From Chitinophaga japonensis (GTDB lineage: Bacteria > Bacteroidota > Bacteroidia > Chitinophagales > Chitinophagaceae), in contig NZ_VLLG01000007.1 of assembly GCF_007830125.1 (NCBI RefSeq), forward strand, positions 186,001 through 250,000: a DNA stretch of 64,000 nucleotides, in the 5' to 3' direction. Shown piece by piece: positions 17,417 to 25,234 of the stretch; within the stretch, counting starts at the first letter, position 1, and every line of letters begins with the position of its first letter. The position numbers were made by a program, and so were the translations under genes. The notes under the pieces are model-generated. The model searched no databases and was not told the origin of the DNA. It saw only the letters and a program-made list of their open reading frames with translations.

Positions 17417-18613
17417 TTAGCCTGCAGACTCATTTACCTGATGCCAGATCATGGTCTGGTTACCGAATATTTTACTGAAGCCCCGCACGTCTTCCCCGCT
17501 CCAGCCGGTGTTCATTTCACCATATTTGCCAAATTTGCTGCTCATAAGATCATAGGGGGATTCGATGCCGGTTACCTGGAAGCGGTAAGGCATGAGCGTT
17601 ACAAACACCTGGCCGCTTACCTGCTGCTGGGAGCTTTCCAGGTAGGCTTCTATGTCGCGCATCACGGGGTCCAGTATCTGCCCTTCATGCAGCCAGTTGC
17701 CATAGAACTGGGCCAACTGGTCTTTCCAGCTCAACTGCCACTTGGTGAGCACGTGCTTTTCCAGCGCATGGTGCGCCTTGATGATCACCATGGGCGCAGC
17801 AGCCTCAAAGCCCACGCGGCCCTTGATACCGATAATGGTATCGCCTACATGGATATCGCGGCCAATGGCAAAGGGCCCTGCGATGGATTGTAAATATTGT
17901 ATGGCTTCGGCAGGATGGTCAAAGGTTTTGTCATTCACGCCTTTCAGCTCTCCTTTTTCAAAAGTAAGGGTCACCTGTTCCGGCTCCTGTTTGGTGAGCT
18001 GGGTAGGAAAAGCGGATTCCGGCAGCATGCCGTTGGAGGAAAGCGTTTCCTTACCACCTACGGAAGTGCCCCAGATGCCTTTATTGATGGAGTACAGGGC
18101 CTTTTCAAAATTCATCTGCACGCCCTTGGAGCGCAGGTAGTCTATTTCCTCCTCCCGGCTCAGCTTCAGGTCGCGGATGGGAGTAATGATCTCCACGCCG
18201 GGGATCATAATATGAAAGATCATGTCAAACCGCACCTGGTCGTTGCCGGCGCCGGTGCTGCCGTGCGCTACGGCGGTGGCCCCGGTCTCCTTTACATATT
18301 CCGCGATGGCCAGGGCCTGGCTCATCCGCTCGGCGGATACGCTCAGGGGGTAGGTATTGTTCTTCAGCACGTTCCCGAACACCAGGTACCTGATCACCTT
18401 GTCGTAATAAGAGCGTACGGCATTTACCGCTTTATGGCTTTTTACTCCCAGGCTATAGGCGCGCTTTTCTATTTCCTGCAACTCTTCGGCAGTAAAACCG
18501 CCGGTATTCACGATCACAGAATGCACTTCATATCCTTTCTCTTCGGAAAGATACTTTACGCAGTAGGAAGTATCGAGCCCTCCGCTAAATCCCAGTACTA
18601 CTTTTTTACTCAT
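17417..18613 (-). CDS. argG: Argininosuccinate synthase
   Basis: ATP-dependent joining of citrulline and aspartate. The 398-residue protein has the pyrophosphatase P-loop GFSGGLDTSYC at the N-terminus, AHGSTGAGNDQVRFD for citrulline/aspartate binding, and KGRVGFEAAAPMV later. Its length is typical. It is the second gene of the operon, 24 nt after the acyltransferase gene that probably makes the first intermediate. Confidence 0.95.
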   Translation of the reverse strand: MSKKVVLGFSGGLDTSYCVKYLSEEKGYEVHSVIVNTGGFTAEELQEIEKRAYSLGVKSHKAVNAVRSYYDKVIRYLVFGNVLKNNTYPLSVSAERMSQALAIAEYVKETGATAVAHGSTGAGNDQVRFDMIFHIMIPGVEIITPIRDLKLSREEEIDYLRSKGVQMNFEKALYSINKGIWGTSVGGKETLSSNGMLPESAFPTQLTKQEPEQVTLTFEKGELKGVNDKTFDHPAEAIQYLQSIAGPFAIGRDIHVGDTIIGIKGRVGFEAAAPMVIIKAHHALEKHVLTKWQLSWKDQLAQFYGNWLHEGQILDPVMRDIEAYLESSQQQVSGQVFVTLMPYRFQVTGIESPYDLMSSKFGKYGEMNTGWSGEDVRGFSKIFGNQTMIWHQVNESAG

Positions 18614-18637
18614 CAGGACGTTTTTTGGAATGTTCTA

Positions 18638-19459
18638 TCAGAACAGGTTAAATAAAAAGAATTTCTTCTTCATGCTGCTGGCAGCCCCGCCGTCTTTCCG
18701 GGTTTTGAGCAGCACGTATCTTTTATACCGCAGCCAGCGCTCAAACAGGCGGAAGTTCTCCTTGAACAGCCGCTGCCTTTTCTGCTGCCGTACCGTGCCG
18801 TTGGCGGCCACCATCATCTGGGGCTGCATGGTAGGTACGTTCTCCGTAGCGGCCTTTTCCCGGGCCGCTTTTTCCTCGGCTTCCTTCCGCTTCTGTTCCG
18901 GGTCGTACAGCATGGCGGTGCAGAGGCAGTTGGTACGCTGCTTGGTGGTGAGTATGTCAAAGTTCACACAGCTCCGGCATCCTTTCCAGAATTCCTCGTC
19001 GTCGGTCAGCTCGGAATAGGTCACGGGTTCATAGCCCAGCTCGGAGTTGATCTTCATCACGGCCAGGCCGGTGGTGAGACCAAATATCTTGGCGTCCGGG
19101 TACTTTTTCCGGGACAGTTCAAATATGCGCTGCTTGATGGATTTGGCCACGCCATGCCCCCGGAAAGCGGGGTTCACGATCAGGCCGGAATTGGCCACGA
19201 ATTTTTCATGCCCCCAGGCCTCAATGTAGCAAAAGCCTACCCACTCGCCCTGGTCGGTAACGGCGATCACGGCCTTGCCTTCCTCCATCTTCATCTCCAC
19301 GTATTCCGGCGTGCGCTTGGCAATGCCGGTTCCGCGCGCCTTGGCGGAGGATTCCATTTCATCTGTGATGATCTTTGCATAATGCTTATCGTCAGGGGTG
19401 GCCACCCTAACGATGATATGTTGATTTTCCAACTTCGGAAATTGAAAAAAGTGAACCAA
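18638..19459 (-). CDS. GNAT acyltransferase, candidate N-acyl-glutamate synthase
   Basis: First gene of the arginine operon, 273 residues. The N-terminal GNAT domain (about 1-190) has the acyl-CoA loop NPAFRGHGVAKSIKQRIFEL and the start region IIVRVATPDDKHYAKIITDEM. Similar GNAT genes head Bacteroidetes arginine operons, and one in Bacteroides thetaiotaomicron was reported as an N-succinylglutamate synthase, so this is the likely ArgA function. The C-terminal part (about 190-273) is charged and helical, with KRKEAEEKAAREKAA, and ends in Lys/Phe. No ATG is available: the frame begins with TTG at 19459, and a second TTG (LENQHIIV) lies 9 codons in; both are plausible starts. Confidence 0.8.
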   Translation of the reverse strand: MVHFFQFPKLENQHIIVRVATPDDKHYAKIITDEMESSAKARGTGIAKRTPEYVEMKMEEGKAVIAVTDQGEWVGFCYIEAWGHEKFVANSGLIVNPAFRGHGVAKSIKQRIFELSRKKYPDAKIFGLTTGLAVMKINSELGYEPVTYSELTDDEEFWKGCRSCVNFDILTTKQRTNCLCTAMLYDPEQKRKEAEEKAAREKAATENVPTMQPQMMVAANGTVRQQKRQRLFKENFRLFERWLRYKRYVLLKTRKDGGAASSMKKKFFLFNLF

Positions 19460-19519
19460 TAATATTAAATGAGCTTCCTCTATGGGAAAAGGGTCAGCAA
19501 TGACGGGGAATCATTGTGC

Positions 19520-19551
19520 GATAGCGTGCCGGATGTAAGACGAACGCTATC
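19520..19551 (-). promoter_or_regulatory. Hairpin in the arginine operon leader
   Basis: GATAGCGT (19520-19527) pairs perfectly with ACGCTATC (19544-19551), leaving a 16-nt loop. One arm overlaps the stop codon of the Arg-rich leader frame. A second hairpin, CAATGA/TCATTG (19498-19503 with 19511-19516), follows. Neither has a T run, so they are not intrinsic terminators. Confidence 0.5.
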
Positions 19552-19606
19552 AAATGCGAGGTCGTCGGGAAAGATATCTAAAGACATTAAACCCAATAGA
19601 ATACAT
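19550..19606 (-). CDS. Candidate Arg-rich leader peptide of the arginine operon
   Basis: An 18-codon frame, MYSIGFNVFRYLSRRPRI, starts at an ATG about 105 nt after the predicted transcription start and ends in TGA at the base of a perfect hairpin. Four of its 18 codons are Arg (AGA, CGA, CGA, CGC), with three in the last five positions. This is the layout expected of a leader that senses charged tRNA-Arg. The frame is also open upstream of the ATG for about 27 codons, which weakens the case. No ribosome-binding site can be judged. It could be a chance ORF. Confidence 0.35.
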   Translation of the reverse strand: MYSIGFNVFRYLSRRPRI

Positions 19607-19716
19607 GCCTTCCCTCAGAGAAGGATGATATGCAGAGATGTTGGTATGGGTTGTAACGTTTTCCAACTTCAGTTCAGCGTTAAATTGTTAAAAAACTGTC
19701 TTTATTGAATTCAGCG

Positions 19717-19750
19717 CAAAATTATAACTTATTCATTATAATTCTTCAAA
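19717..19750 (-). promoter_or_regulatory. Predicted promoter of the arginine operon
   Basis: Minus strand: TAATTTTG (19717-19724) matches TAnnTTTG, and TTTG at 19747-19750 lies 22 nt further upstream. The transcript would start near 19710 and carry a leader of about 250 nt. Most of the gene-free interval 19460-19848 is therefore this leader, plus the promoter and the GH29 terminator. Confidence 0.5.
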
Positions 19751-19785
19751 ATTTTTCTCCGGGAAAATATTTTAACACAAAATAA

Positions 19786-19827
19786 AAACGGACCACATTC
19801 CTCTGTTAAGATTCATGTAATCCGTTT
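19786..19827 (-). terminator. Intrinsic terminator of the GH29 gene
   Basis: On the minus strand AAACGGATTAC (19817-19827) pairs with GTGGTCCGTTT (19786-19796), 11 bp including two G-U pairs, followed by TTATTTTG. It lies 22 nt past the GH29 stop and separates it from the arginine promoter. Confidence 0.7.
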
Positions 19828-19848
19828 ATTATTAACACTATAGATATT

Positions 19849-21939
19849 CTACTTTGTTATAACACCCAGCTCGGCAATGCTGGCCGACCGGTCCTTGTCC
19901 GTGGCGGGCTCCAGGGCCACCAGGCGGATATAGCGGGCACTGACCGGTTGCGGGAACCGAACGGTCTGTTTCACCGGGTTGTTCCGGATGTTATCGAAGC
20001 TGCCGGCTGCTACCGGCTGGCCCCAGTCCTTCCCGTTCCGGCTTACATAACAGGCGTAGCGGTAAAAGGTGCCGTTGCTATCGTGGCCGCCCCGGTGGGG
20101 AGTATAGGTAAATCCTTTGAGAGACAGGCTTTCACCCAGGTCTACCTGCAGCTCATGCGGGTAGCGCGCGCTGTTGCCGGCGCCGGCTACCCAATAGGTG
20201 CCCGGGTCCGCATCTATAGCGCGGGCGGCCTGTTCCGGGTTGTCGTCGGCATGCAGCACTTTCCATTTCACCGGCGCAATGTCCAGCTCAGCGGTGACGG
20301 TAGGGCCGGCGGTTTTGCCTTTGTCCAGGAAGGCTTTCGCCTTCACTACCCCGCCCTGCGGGAGGGCCAGGGGCCGCGTATAGCGGGGAGAGCTGTACTG
20401 CGGCTCGCTGCCATCCAGTGTATAGTGCAGCTCAGGGTCAGGGGACATCGCGGTGATGGACACCATGCCTTCCCTGTTGCGGCGGATCTCCGGGGTAGCC
20501 ATCAGGCCGGGCGCCTGGTACAACTGCACCTCGCTGATCACCGGGCAGGCTTTTGCTTCTTTTATTTGTATACGTACACGGTCGGTGGTCACATCCGGCA
20601 GGCGCAGGATGCGCTTGTGCCCGATGGTGGTTTCGCTGGCCACCTCCTTAAAGCTGCCGTTCTCCCATACCTCCACGGTAAAGGCCTTTACCCGCTGGCC
20701 CAGGGCAATATACTCCTGCAGCACCAGCCGGTTGAAGCTGACCGGTTGCGGGAAGGTAAGCGTAATGCCGGCCTGCTTTACCTCATCCGGTGTGGCCCAG
20801 TAGGTTTTATGATCGCCATCGTTCAGGTGAGCGGCGCTCACCTCCGGCATATTACGTATATCCGTTACCGTTACCTCCGCTTTCAGGGCCAGGTTGGTCC
20901 TGAAGGCTTCATCCAGGTAGCGCCGCAGTTCCATGAGGCGGGTAGAGTCGTTGGGATGGATGAGCCCCCGGCGGTCTACCGGCACATTCAGCAGCAGGTT
21001 GCTGTTGCGCCCCACGGAGCCATAGTATATTTCCATCAGGTGCGCCAGGCTTTTCACCTTGTCGTTGGTAGCCGGGCTAAAGAACCATCCCGGGCGGATG
21101 GAAACATCGCTTTCGGCAGGCACCCATTTTTCACCGTCTTCGTTGCCGGTATTGAGCACCGAAGTGGGCGGCGCTTCGCGGCCGGGCGCAAAGCCTTTGA
21201 CATTCAGGGTGCTCCAGTTGGTAGTGCCGGCAAAGCCGTTCTCATTGCCCACCCAGCGGCAGCCGGGGCCTACATCGCTGAAGATGATGGCATTGGGTTG
21301 GTTGCGGTACACCACTTCATGGAACAGCGGCCAGTTGTACTCCTGCTTGCGGCCGTTGGGGCCTTCGCCGTTGGCGCCGTCAAACCACTGCTCAAATACG
21401 GGGCCGTAGCCGGACAGCACTTCATTCAGCGTATTGGCAAACACCTGGTTGTACTCCGGCGTGCCATAGGCCGGATGGTTGCGGTCCCACGGCGACAGGT
21501 ACACGCCAAACAGCAGGCCGTATTCCTTACAGGCGGCGGACAGCTCCTTTAGCACATCGCCCTTGCCATCTTTCCAGGCGCTTTCGCGCACCGTATGTGT
21601 GCTGTATTTGCTGGGCCACAGGCAGAAACCGTCGTGGTGCTTGGCAGTGATAATGATGCCCTTCATACCGGCCTGCCTGGCGGTACGCGCCCACTGGCGG
21701 GCATCCAGTTGCGTGGGGTTGAATACTTTCGGGTCCTCGTCCCCGTGCCCCCATTCCCGGTCTGTGAATGTATTGGGACCAAAGTGGATGAACATATAGT
21801 ATTCCAGGTCCTGCCATTCCAACTGGGCTTTGGTGGGCAGCGCGCCATAAGGCCGGATGGGCTGCTGCGGCGCGTTGTTACAGGCCTGCAGGCAGCTCCC
21901 TGCCAGGGCGGTGATCAGTATTGCTAGGTTTCTTATCAT
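19849..21939 (-). CDS. Alpha-L-fucosidase lipoprotein (GH29)
   Basis: Removes alpha-L-fucose from glycans at the cell surface or in the periplasm. The 696-residue protein has a lipoprotein signal peptide (MIRNLAILITALAGSCLQAC; lipidated Cys near residue 20). The GH29 catalytic domain spans about 35-345, with YYMFIHFGPNTF, IITAKHHDGFCLWPS, and the likely nucleophile Asp in EQWFDGANG near residue 188. A discoidin-like (F5/8C) domain (about 350-475), a chitobiase C-terminal-like domain (about 490-545; LHYTLDGSEPQYSS) and a second discoidin-like domain (about 560-695) follow. Divergent from the GH109 gene, suggesting joint use on fucosylated glycans. Confidence 0.92.
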   Translation of the reverse strand: MIRNLAILITALAGSCLQACNNAPQQPIRPYGALPTKAQLEWQDLEYYMFIHFGPNTFTDREWGHGDEDPKVFNPTQLDARQWARTARQAGMKGIIITAKHHDGFCLWPSKYSTHTVRESAWKDGKGDVLKELSAACKEYGLLFGVYLSPWDRNHPAYGTPEYNQVFANTLNEVLSGYGPVFEQWFDGANGEGPNGRKQEYNWPLFHEVVYRNQPNAIIFSDVGPGCRWVGNENGFAGTTNWSTLNVKGFAPGREAPPTSVLNTGNEDGEKWVPAESDVSIRPGWFFSPATNDKVKSLAHLMEIYYGSVGRNSNLLLNVPVDRRGLIHPNDSTRLMELRRYLDEAFRTNLALKAEVTVTDIRNMPEVSAAHLNDGDHKTYWATPDEVKQAGITLTFPQPVSFNRLVLQEYIALGQRVKAFTVEVWENGSFKEVASETTIGHKRILRLPDVTTDRVRIQIKEAKACPVISEVQLYQAPGLMATPEIRRNREGMVSITAMSPDPELHYTLDGSEPQYSSPRYTRPLALPQGGVVKAKAFLDKGKTAGPTVTAELDIAPVKWKVLHADDNPEQAARAIDADPGTYWVAGAGNSARYPHELQVDLGESLSLKGFTYTPHRGGHDSNGTFYRYACYVSRNGKDWGQPVAAGSFDNIRNNPVKQTVRFPQPVSARYIRLVALEPATDKDRSASIAELGVITK

Positions 21940-22019
21940 ACATTGACAATCGTGGTACGAAGATTAAAAGTAATACAGTATGCAGGGAAAGCAGCCGCCA
22001 GGAGAAAATCTGACCAACA

Positions 22020-22050
22020 TTTGATAAGATAATAGGATTGTATAAATTTA
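22020..22050 (+). promoter_or_regulatory. Predicted promoter of the GH109 gene
   Basis: TTTG (22020-22023), a 19-nt spacer, then TAAATTTA (22043-22050), one base from the TAnnTTTG consensus. It lies in the 164-nt divergent region between GH29 and GH109, about 55 nt before the start codon. Confidence 0.45.
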
Positions 22051-22103
22051 GCGCTGCATTACTTGCGTGCCACGTTATCAAAATCTATTCAAAACTATTC
22101 AGT

Positions 22104-23498
22104 ATGAACAAGCAGCCATTGCATCGCAGAACATTCATTCAACAAACCGCCGCTGCGGGGATAGGCTTATCCCTGCTGGACACCCCGGCCCGCCTGTTTG
22201 CCCAGGCCAGGCAGGAAAAAGTAAGGGTAGGGCTTATTGGCGTAGGCGCCAGGGGCCAGGGACACCTGGGCCTGTGCCTGCAACGCGACGATGTGGAAGT
22301 AGTTGCCATTTGCGACCCCGATACCCAGTGGGCCATTCCCCAGTCCCGGGAGCTGATCCGCAAAGCCTATGGCGCTAAAAAGAAAGTGGCCGAGTATTCC
22401 AACGGCAACGAGGATTTCCTGAACCTGCTGCAGCGCGACGACGTGGACGCCGTGATCATTGCTACGCCCTGGGAATGGCATACCATACAGGCGGTAGCGG
22501 CCATGAAGGCCGGCAAAACACCGGCCGTGGAAGTATGCGGCGCTTCGGACATCCAGGAGTGCTGGGAACTGGTGAATACCAGCGAGGAAACCGGGGTACC
22601 GGTGTTTGGCATGGAGAATGTTTGTTACCGCCGGGATGTAATGGCGGTGCTGAACATGGTACGGCAAGGACTGTTCGGGGAGCTGACCCACCTGCAGGGC
22701 GGTTACCAGCACGACCTGCGCAAAGTAAAGTTCAACAACGGCAAACAACTGTACGGCGGCGGTGTGGAGTTTGGCGAAAAAGCCATGTCCGAGGCCAAAT
22801 GGCGGACCAACCACTCCGTGCACCGCAACGGCGACCTTTATCCTACCCACGGACTGGGACCGGTAGCCAACATGATCAACATTAACCGCGGCAACCGCCT
22901 GGTATCGCTCGCCTCCGTAGCAACCAAGTCCCGCGGGCTGCATAAGTACATCGTGGACAACGGCGGCGCCGGTCATCCCAACGCCAAAGTGCGGTTCAAA
23001 CTGGGGGATATTGTGAGCACGCTGATACAGACCAGCAACGGGGAAACCATCATGCTCTCGCATGACACCAACTCCCCCCGCCCCTATTCCCTCAATTTCC
23101 GGGTACAGGGTACCAACGGGCTGTGGATGGATGATTTTGACTCCATTTACGTGGAAGGCAAAAGTCCTTATGACGAGTGGGAAAAAGCAGGCAGCCCCAA
23201 AGATGCGGACAGCTACATGAGCCGCTATGATCACCCGCTGTGGAAGCGCTATGCAAATGACGCATCCGGCGCAGGGCATGGAGGCATGGACTGGTTTGTG
23301 ATCAATTCCTTTATAGAAAGCATCAAGCGCAAGGCGCCCTATGCGCTGGACGTGTATGACCTGGCTACCTGGTATGCTATTACGCCGCTGAGCGAACAGT
23401 CTGTGGCGGAAGGCGGCAATGTGCAGTATATACCGGACTTTACGCGGGGCAAGTGGATCAATAGAAAGCCGGTATTCGCGCTGAATGAAGAATATTAA
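22104..23498 (+). CDS. GH109 glycosidase, alpha-N-acetylgalactosaminidase type
   Basis: NAD-dependent glycosidase of the Gfo/Idh/MocA fold; the GH109 prototype from Elizabethkingia removes terminal alpha-GalNAc (blood-group A antigen). The 464-residue protein begins with a Tat-like signal (HRRTFIQQTAAAGIGLSLL), then a Rossmann block (VGLIGVGARGQGHLGL), SPWEWH-type ATPWEWHTIQAVAAMKAG, the diagnostic block GMENVCYRRDVMAVLNMVR, HRNGDLYPTHGLGPVANM, and GAGHGGMDWF. These closely follow GH109 rather than ordinary dehydrogenases. The ATG at 22104 is chosen because it begins the signal; the frame from 22038 is AT-rich leader sequence. Convergent with a sugar permease across element 2. Confidence 0.9.
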   Translation: MNKQPLHRRTFIQQTAAAGIGLSLLDTPARLFAQARQEKVRVGLIGVGARGQGHLGLCLQRDDVEVVAICDPDTQWAIPQSRELIRKAYGAKKKVAEYSNGNEDFLNLLQRDDVDAVIIATPWEWHTIQAVAAMKAGKTPAVEVCGASDIQECWELVNTSEETGVPVFGMENVCYRRDVMAVLNMVRQGLFGELTHLQGGYQHDLRKVKFNNGKQLYGGGVEFGEKAMSEAKWRTNHSVHRNGDLYPTHGLGPVANMININRGNRLVSLASVATKSRGLHKYIVDNGGAGHPNAKVRFKLGDIVSTLIQTSNGETIMLSHDTNSPRPYSLNFRVQGTNGLWMDDFDSIYVEGKSPYDEWEKAGSPKDADSYMSRYDHPLWKRYANDASGAGHGGMDWFVINSFIESIKRKAPYALDVYDLATWYAITPLSEQSVAEGGNVQYIPDFTRGKWINRKPVFALNEEY

Positions 23499-23503
23499 AT
23501 ATT

Positions 23504-23623
23504 AAATTCCAAATCCCAAAATCCAAATTCCAAAATGTTGGTAGGCCATCAATAACACGAACAGTTGCGGTTAGATAGGTGACAGCCATTAGTTTGGAAT
23601 TTGGATTTTGGGATTTGGAATTT
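23504..23623. repeat. Heptad-repeat inverted element 2 (perfect 31-bp arms)
   Basis: Left arm 23504-23534 is four tandem 7-mers (AAATTCC, AAATCCC, AAAATCC, AAATTCC) plus AAA. Right arm 23593-23623 is its exact reverse complement over all 31 nt. The loop is 58 nt. A partial further copy (ATTTGGAATTTT) follows at 23629-23640. It lies between convergent genes, 15 nt from the stop of the permease. Confidence 0.95.
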
Positions 23624-23638
23624 CCGTGATTTGGAATT

Positions 23639-24970
23639 TTACGCTCCTTTTGCTTTCCCTACCTTATGCCCCGCCATGGCGTAATAGAGGATGTAGGCGT
23701 AACAGGGCAGCATGCAGTACAGGAAAGCTTCCCGGAAGTTGATGCTGTCTGAATAGAGGAAGCCGAACAGCCCTTCCTTGTCGAAAAGGCCGCTGTATAT
23801 CTGCGGCACCACTGCACCGCCTGCAATGCCCATTACCAGCAGGGCAGACCCGATCTTGGTAAACCGGCCCAGTTTCTCAATCGCCAGCGGGAAAATGGCA
23901 GGCCACATCAGGGCGTTGGCCAATCCCAGCAACGCAATGAAAGTAACTGCCAGGTTACCGTCCGTCAGGAAAGCACCCGTGGTAAAAATGATGCCCAGTA
24001 TGGCGGATATACGCAGGCTCTTGTCCTGTGAAATGATCTTTGGAATGGTCAGGATACCTATCACATAACCTACCAGCATGGCCAGCAGGGTAAATGTGGT
24101 GAAATATTTTGTCTTGTCGAGGCTCATGCCCATTTGCTTGCCATAGGTGCCGATCACATCTCCGGCCATTACCTCCACCCCTACATATACAAAGAGGCAC
24201 AACACGCCCAGCAGCAGGTAAGGGTACTGGAACACGCTGGTACGCCCATTGCCACCCCCTGCAGCACCTGCGCTGTCGCCGTCCGTATCCACTTCCGGCA
24301 GGGTGGAGCGTTTGATCATAAAGGCCAGCAGCACCAGTACAATGGCGATCACAATGTAAGGCCCTACCACGCGGGAGGCCAGGCTGTCCAGCAGCACGGC
24401 GCGCGCCGCAGCATCGGTGGTGGCCGCGATCTGCTTTTCCAGGGCTTCCGCATTCTTCAGCACAATGGTGCTCAGCACCAGGGGGCTGATAGCGCCGGCC
24501 ACCTTGTTACAGATACCCATGATACTGATACGCTTGGCTGCGCTCTCAATGGGCCCTATCACGCTGATGTAGGGATTGGAAGCCGTTTGCAGCAGGGACA
24601 GTCCCGCGCCCTGAACAAACAGGCCGGTCAGGAACATCCCGAAGCTCCGGGCATTGGCAGCCGGCACAAAAATGAGCGAACCCACGGCCATTACCACCAG
24701 TCCCAGCGCCATACCGTTCTTAAAACCGGTCCTGTTAAGAATAAAGGAAGACGGAATGGCCAGGAAAAAATAAGCCATGTAAAAGGCGAAAGTCACCAGC
24801 AGGGCCTGGGATACGTTCAGCTCACAGGAAATTTGCAGGAAAGGGATCAGCGTGCCGTTCAGCCAGGTTACGAAACCAAAAACGAAGAAGAGAACGCCAA
24901 TAATAGTGATGGACTGCGCATAACTGGCGGTCTTCTTCCCGGTTAGCGCGGCAGCGGTTTGTGATGACAT
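23639..24970 (-). CDS. Sugar MFS permease, FucP/FHS family
   Basis: Inner-membrane proton-coupled sugar importer of 443 residues with about 12 hydrophobic segments. The N-terminal region VLFFVFGFVTWLNGTLIPFL and AFYMAYFFLAIPSSFIL, and the block LLQTASNPYISVIGP, are typical of the fucose/glucose/galactose FHS family. In Bacteroidetes such permeases import fucose, GlcNAc, hexoses or similar sugars. Given neighbouring fucosidase, GalNAc-ase and hexosaminidase genes, fucose or an N-acetylhexosamine are the leading substrates; sequence does not decide. It is transcribed away from a second, longer FHS permease; the 264-nt region between them shows only AT-rich sequence and no confident promoter. 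Confidence 0.88.
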   Translation of the reverse strand: MSSQTAAALTGKKTASYAQSITIIGVLFFVFGFVTWLNGTLIPFLQISCELNVSQALLVTFAFYMAYFFLAIPSSFILNRTGFKNGMALGLVVMAVGSLIFVPAANARSFGMFLTGLFVQGAGLSLLQTASNPYISVIGPIESAAKRISIMGICNKVAGAISPLVLSTIVLKNAEALEKQIAATTDAAARAVLLDSLASRVVGPYIVIAIVLVLLAFMIKRSTLPEVDTDGDSAGAAGGGNGRTSVFQYPYLLLGVLCLFVYVGVEVMAGDVIGTYGKQMGMSLDKTKYFTTFTLLAMLVGYVIGILTIPKIISQDKSLRISAILGIIFTTGAFLTDGNLAVTFIALLGLANALMWPAIFPLAIEKLGRFTKIGSALLVMGIAGGAVVPQIYSGLFDKEGLFGFLYSDSINFREAFLYCMLPCYAYILYYAMAGHKVGKAKGA

Positions 24971-25234
24971 AGCAATTATTAAGTTATAATATAGAGATTT
25001 TGGTTCTATAAAGGCAGCACGAACTTAAGTAACTATTCTTGTATTTTACAGCGCTTTATCATCTATTTTGCCAGATTATTCATTCATCATCAATTTTAGA
25101 TAATTTTCTATAATCTCTGCGCTAAAACGTTTTTGCATAATATAAAATTGCAACAATTTATTTTTATTTTAGAAAATCTTAAAAAATAATTTATACATTT
25201 ATCCGGCAAAAAGTTACCGTAATTTAACACGTTT

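Noticed and set aside
19469..19708. 79-codon plus-strand frame in the arginine leader region
   Set aside because: No recognised domain and no family signal. It overlaps the better supported minus-strand promoter and leader.
19948..21552. 534-codon open frame on the plus strand opposite the GH29 gene
   Set aside because: It lies antisense within a clear GH29 gene and has no recognisable domains; long antisense frames arise here from the GC-rich third-position bias. The same holds for 5015-6193, 22167-23279 and 30762-32087.
22104..23498. Annotation as an ordinary sugar dehydrogenase
   Set aside because: Several blocks (ENVCYRRDVMA, PTHGLGP, GAGHGGMD) are those of GH109 glycosidases.
24971..25234. 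Confident promoters in the divergent region between the two permeases
   Set aside because: Only imperfect TAnnTTTA-like matches without a spaced TTG box; the region is AT-rich and such matches are expected by chance.
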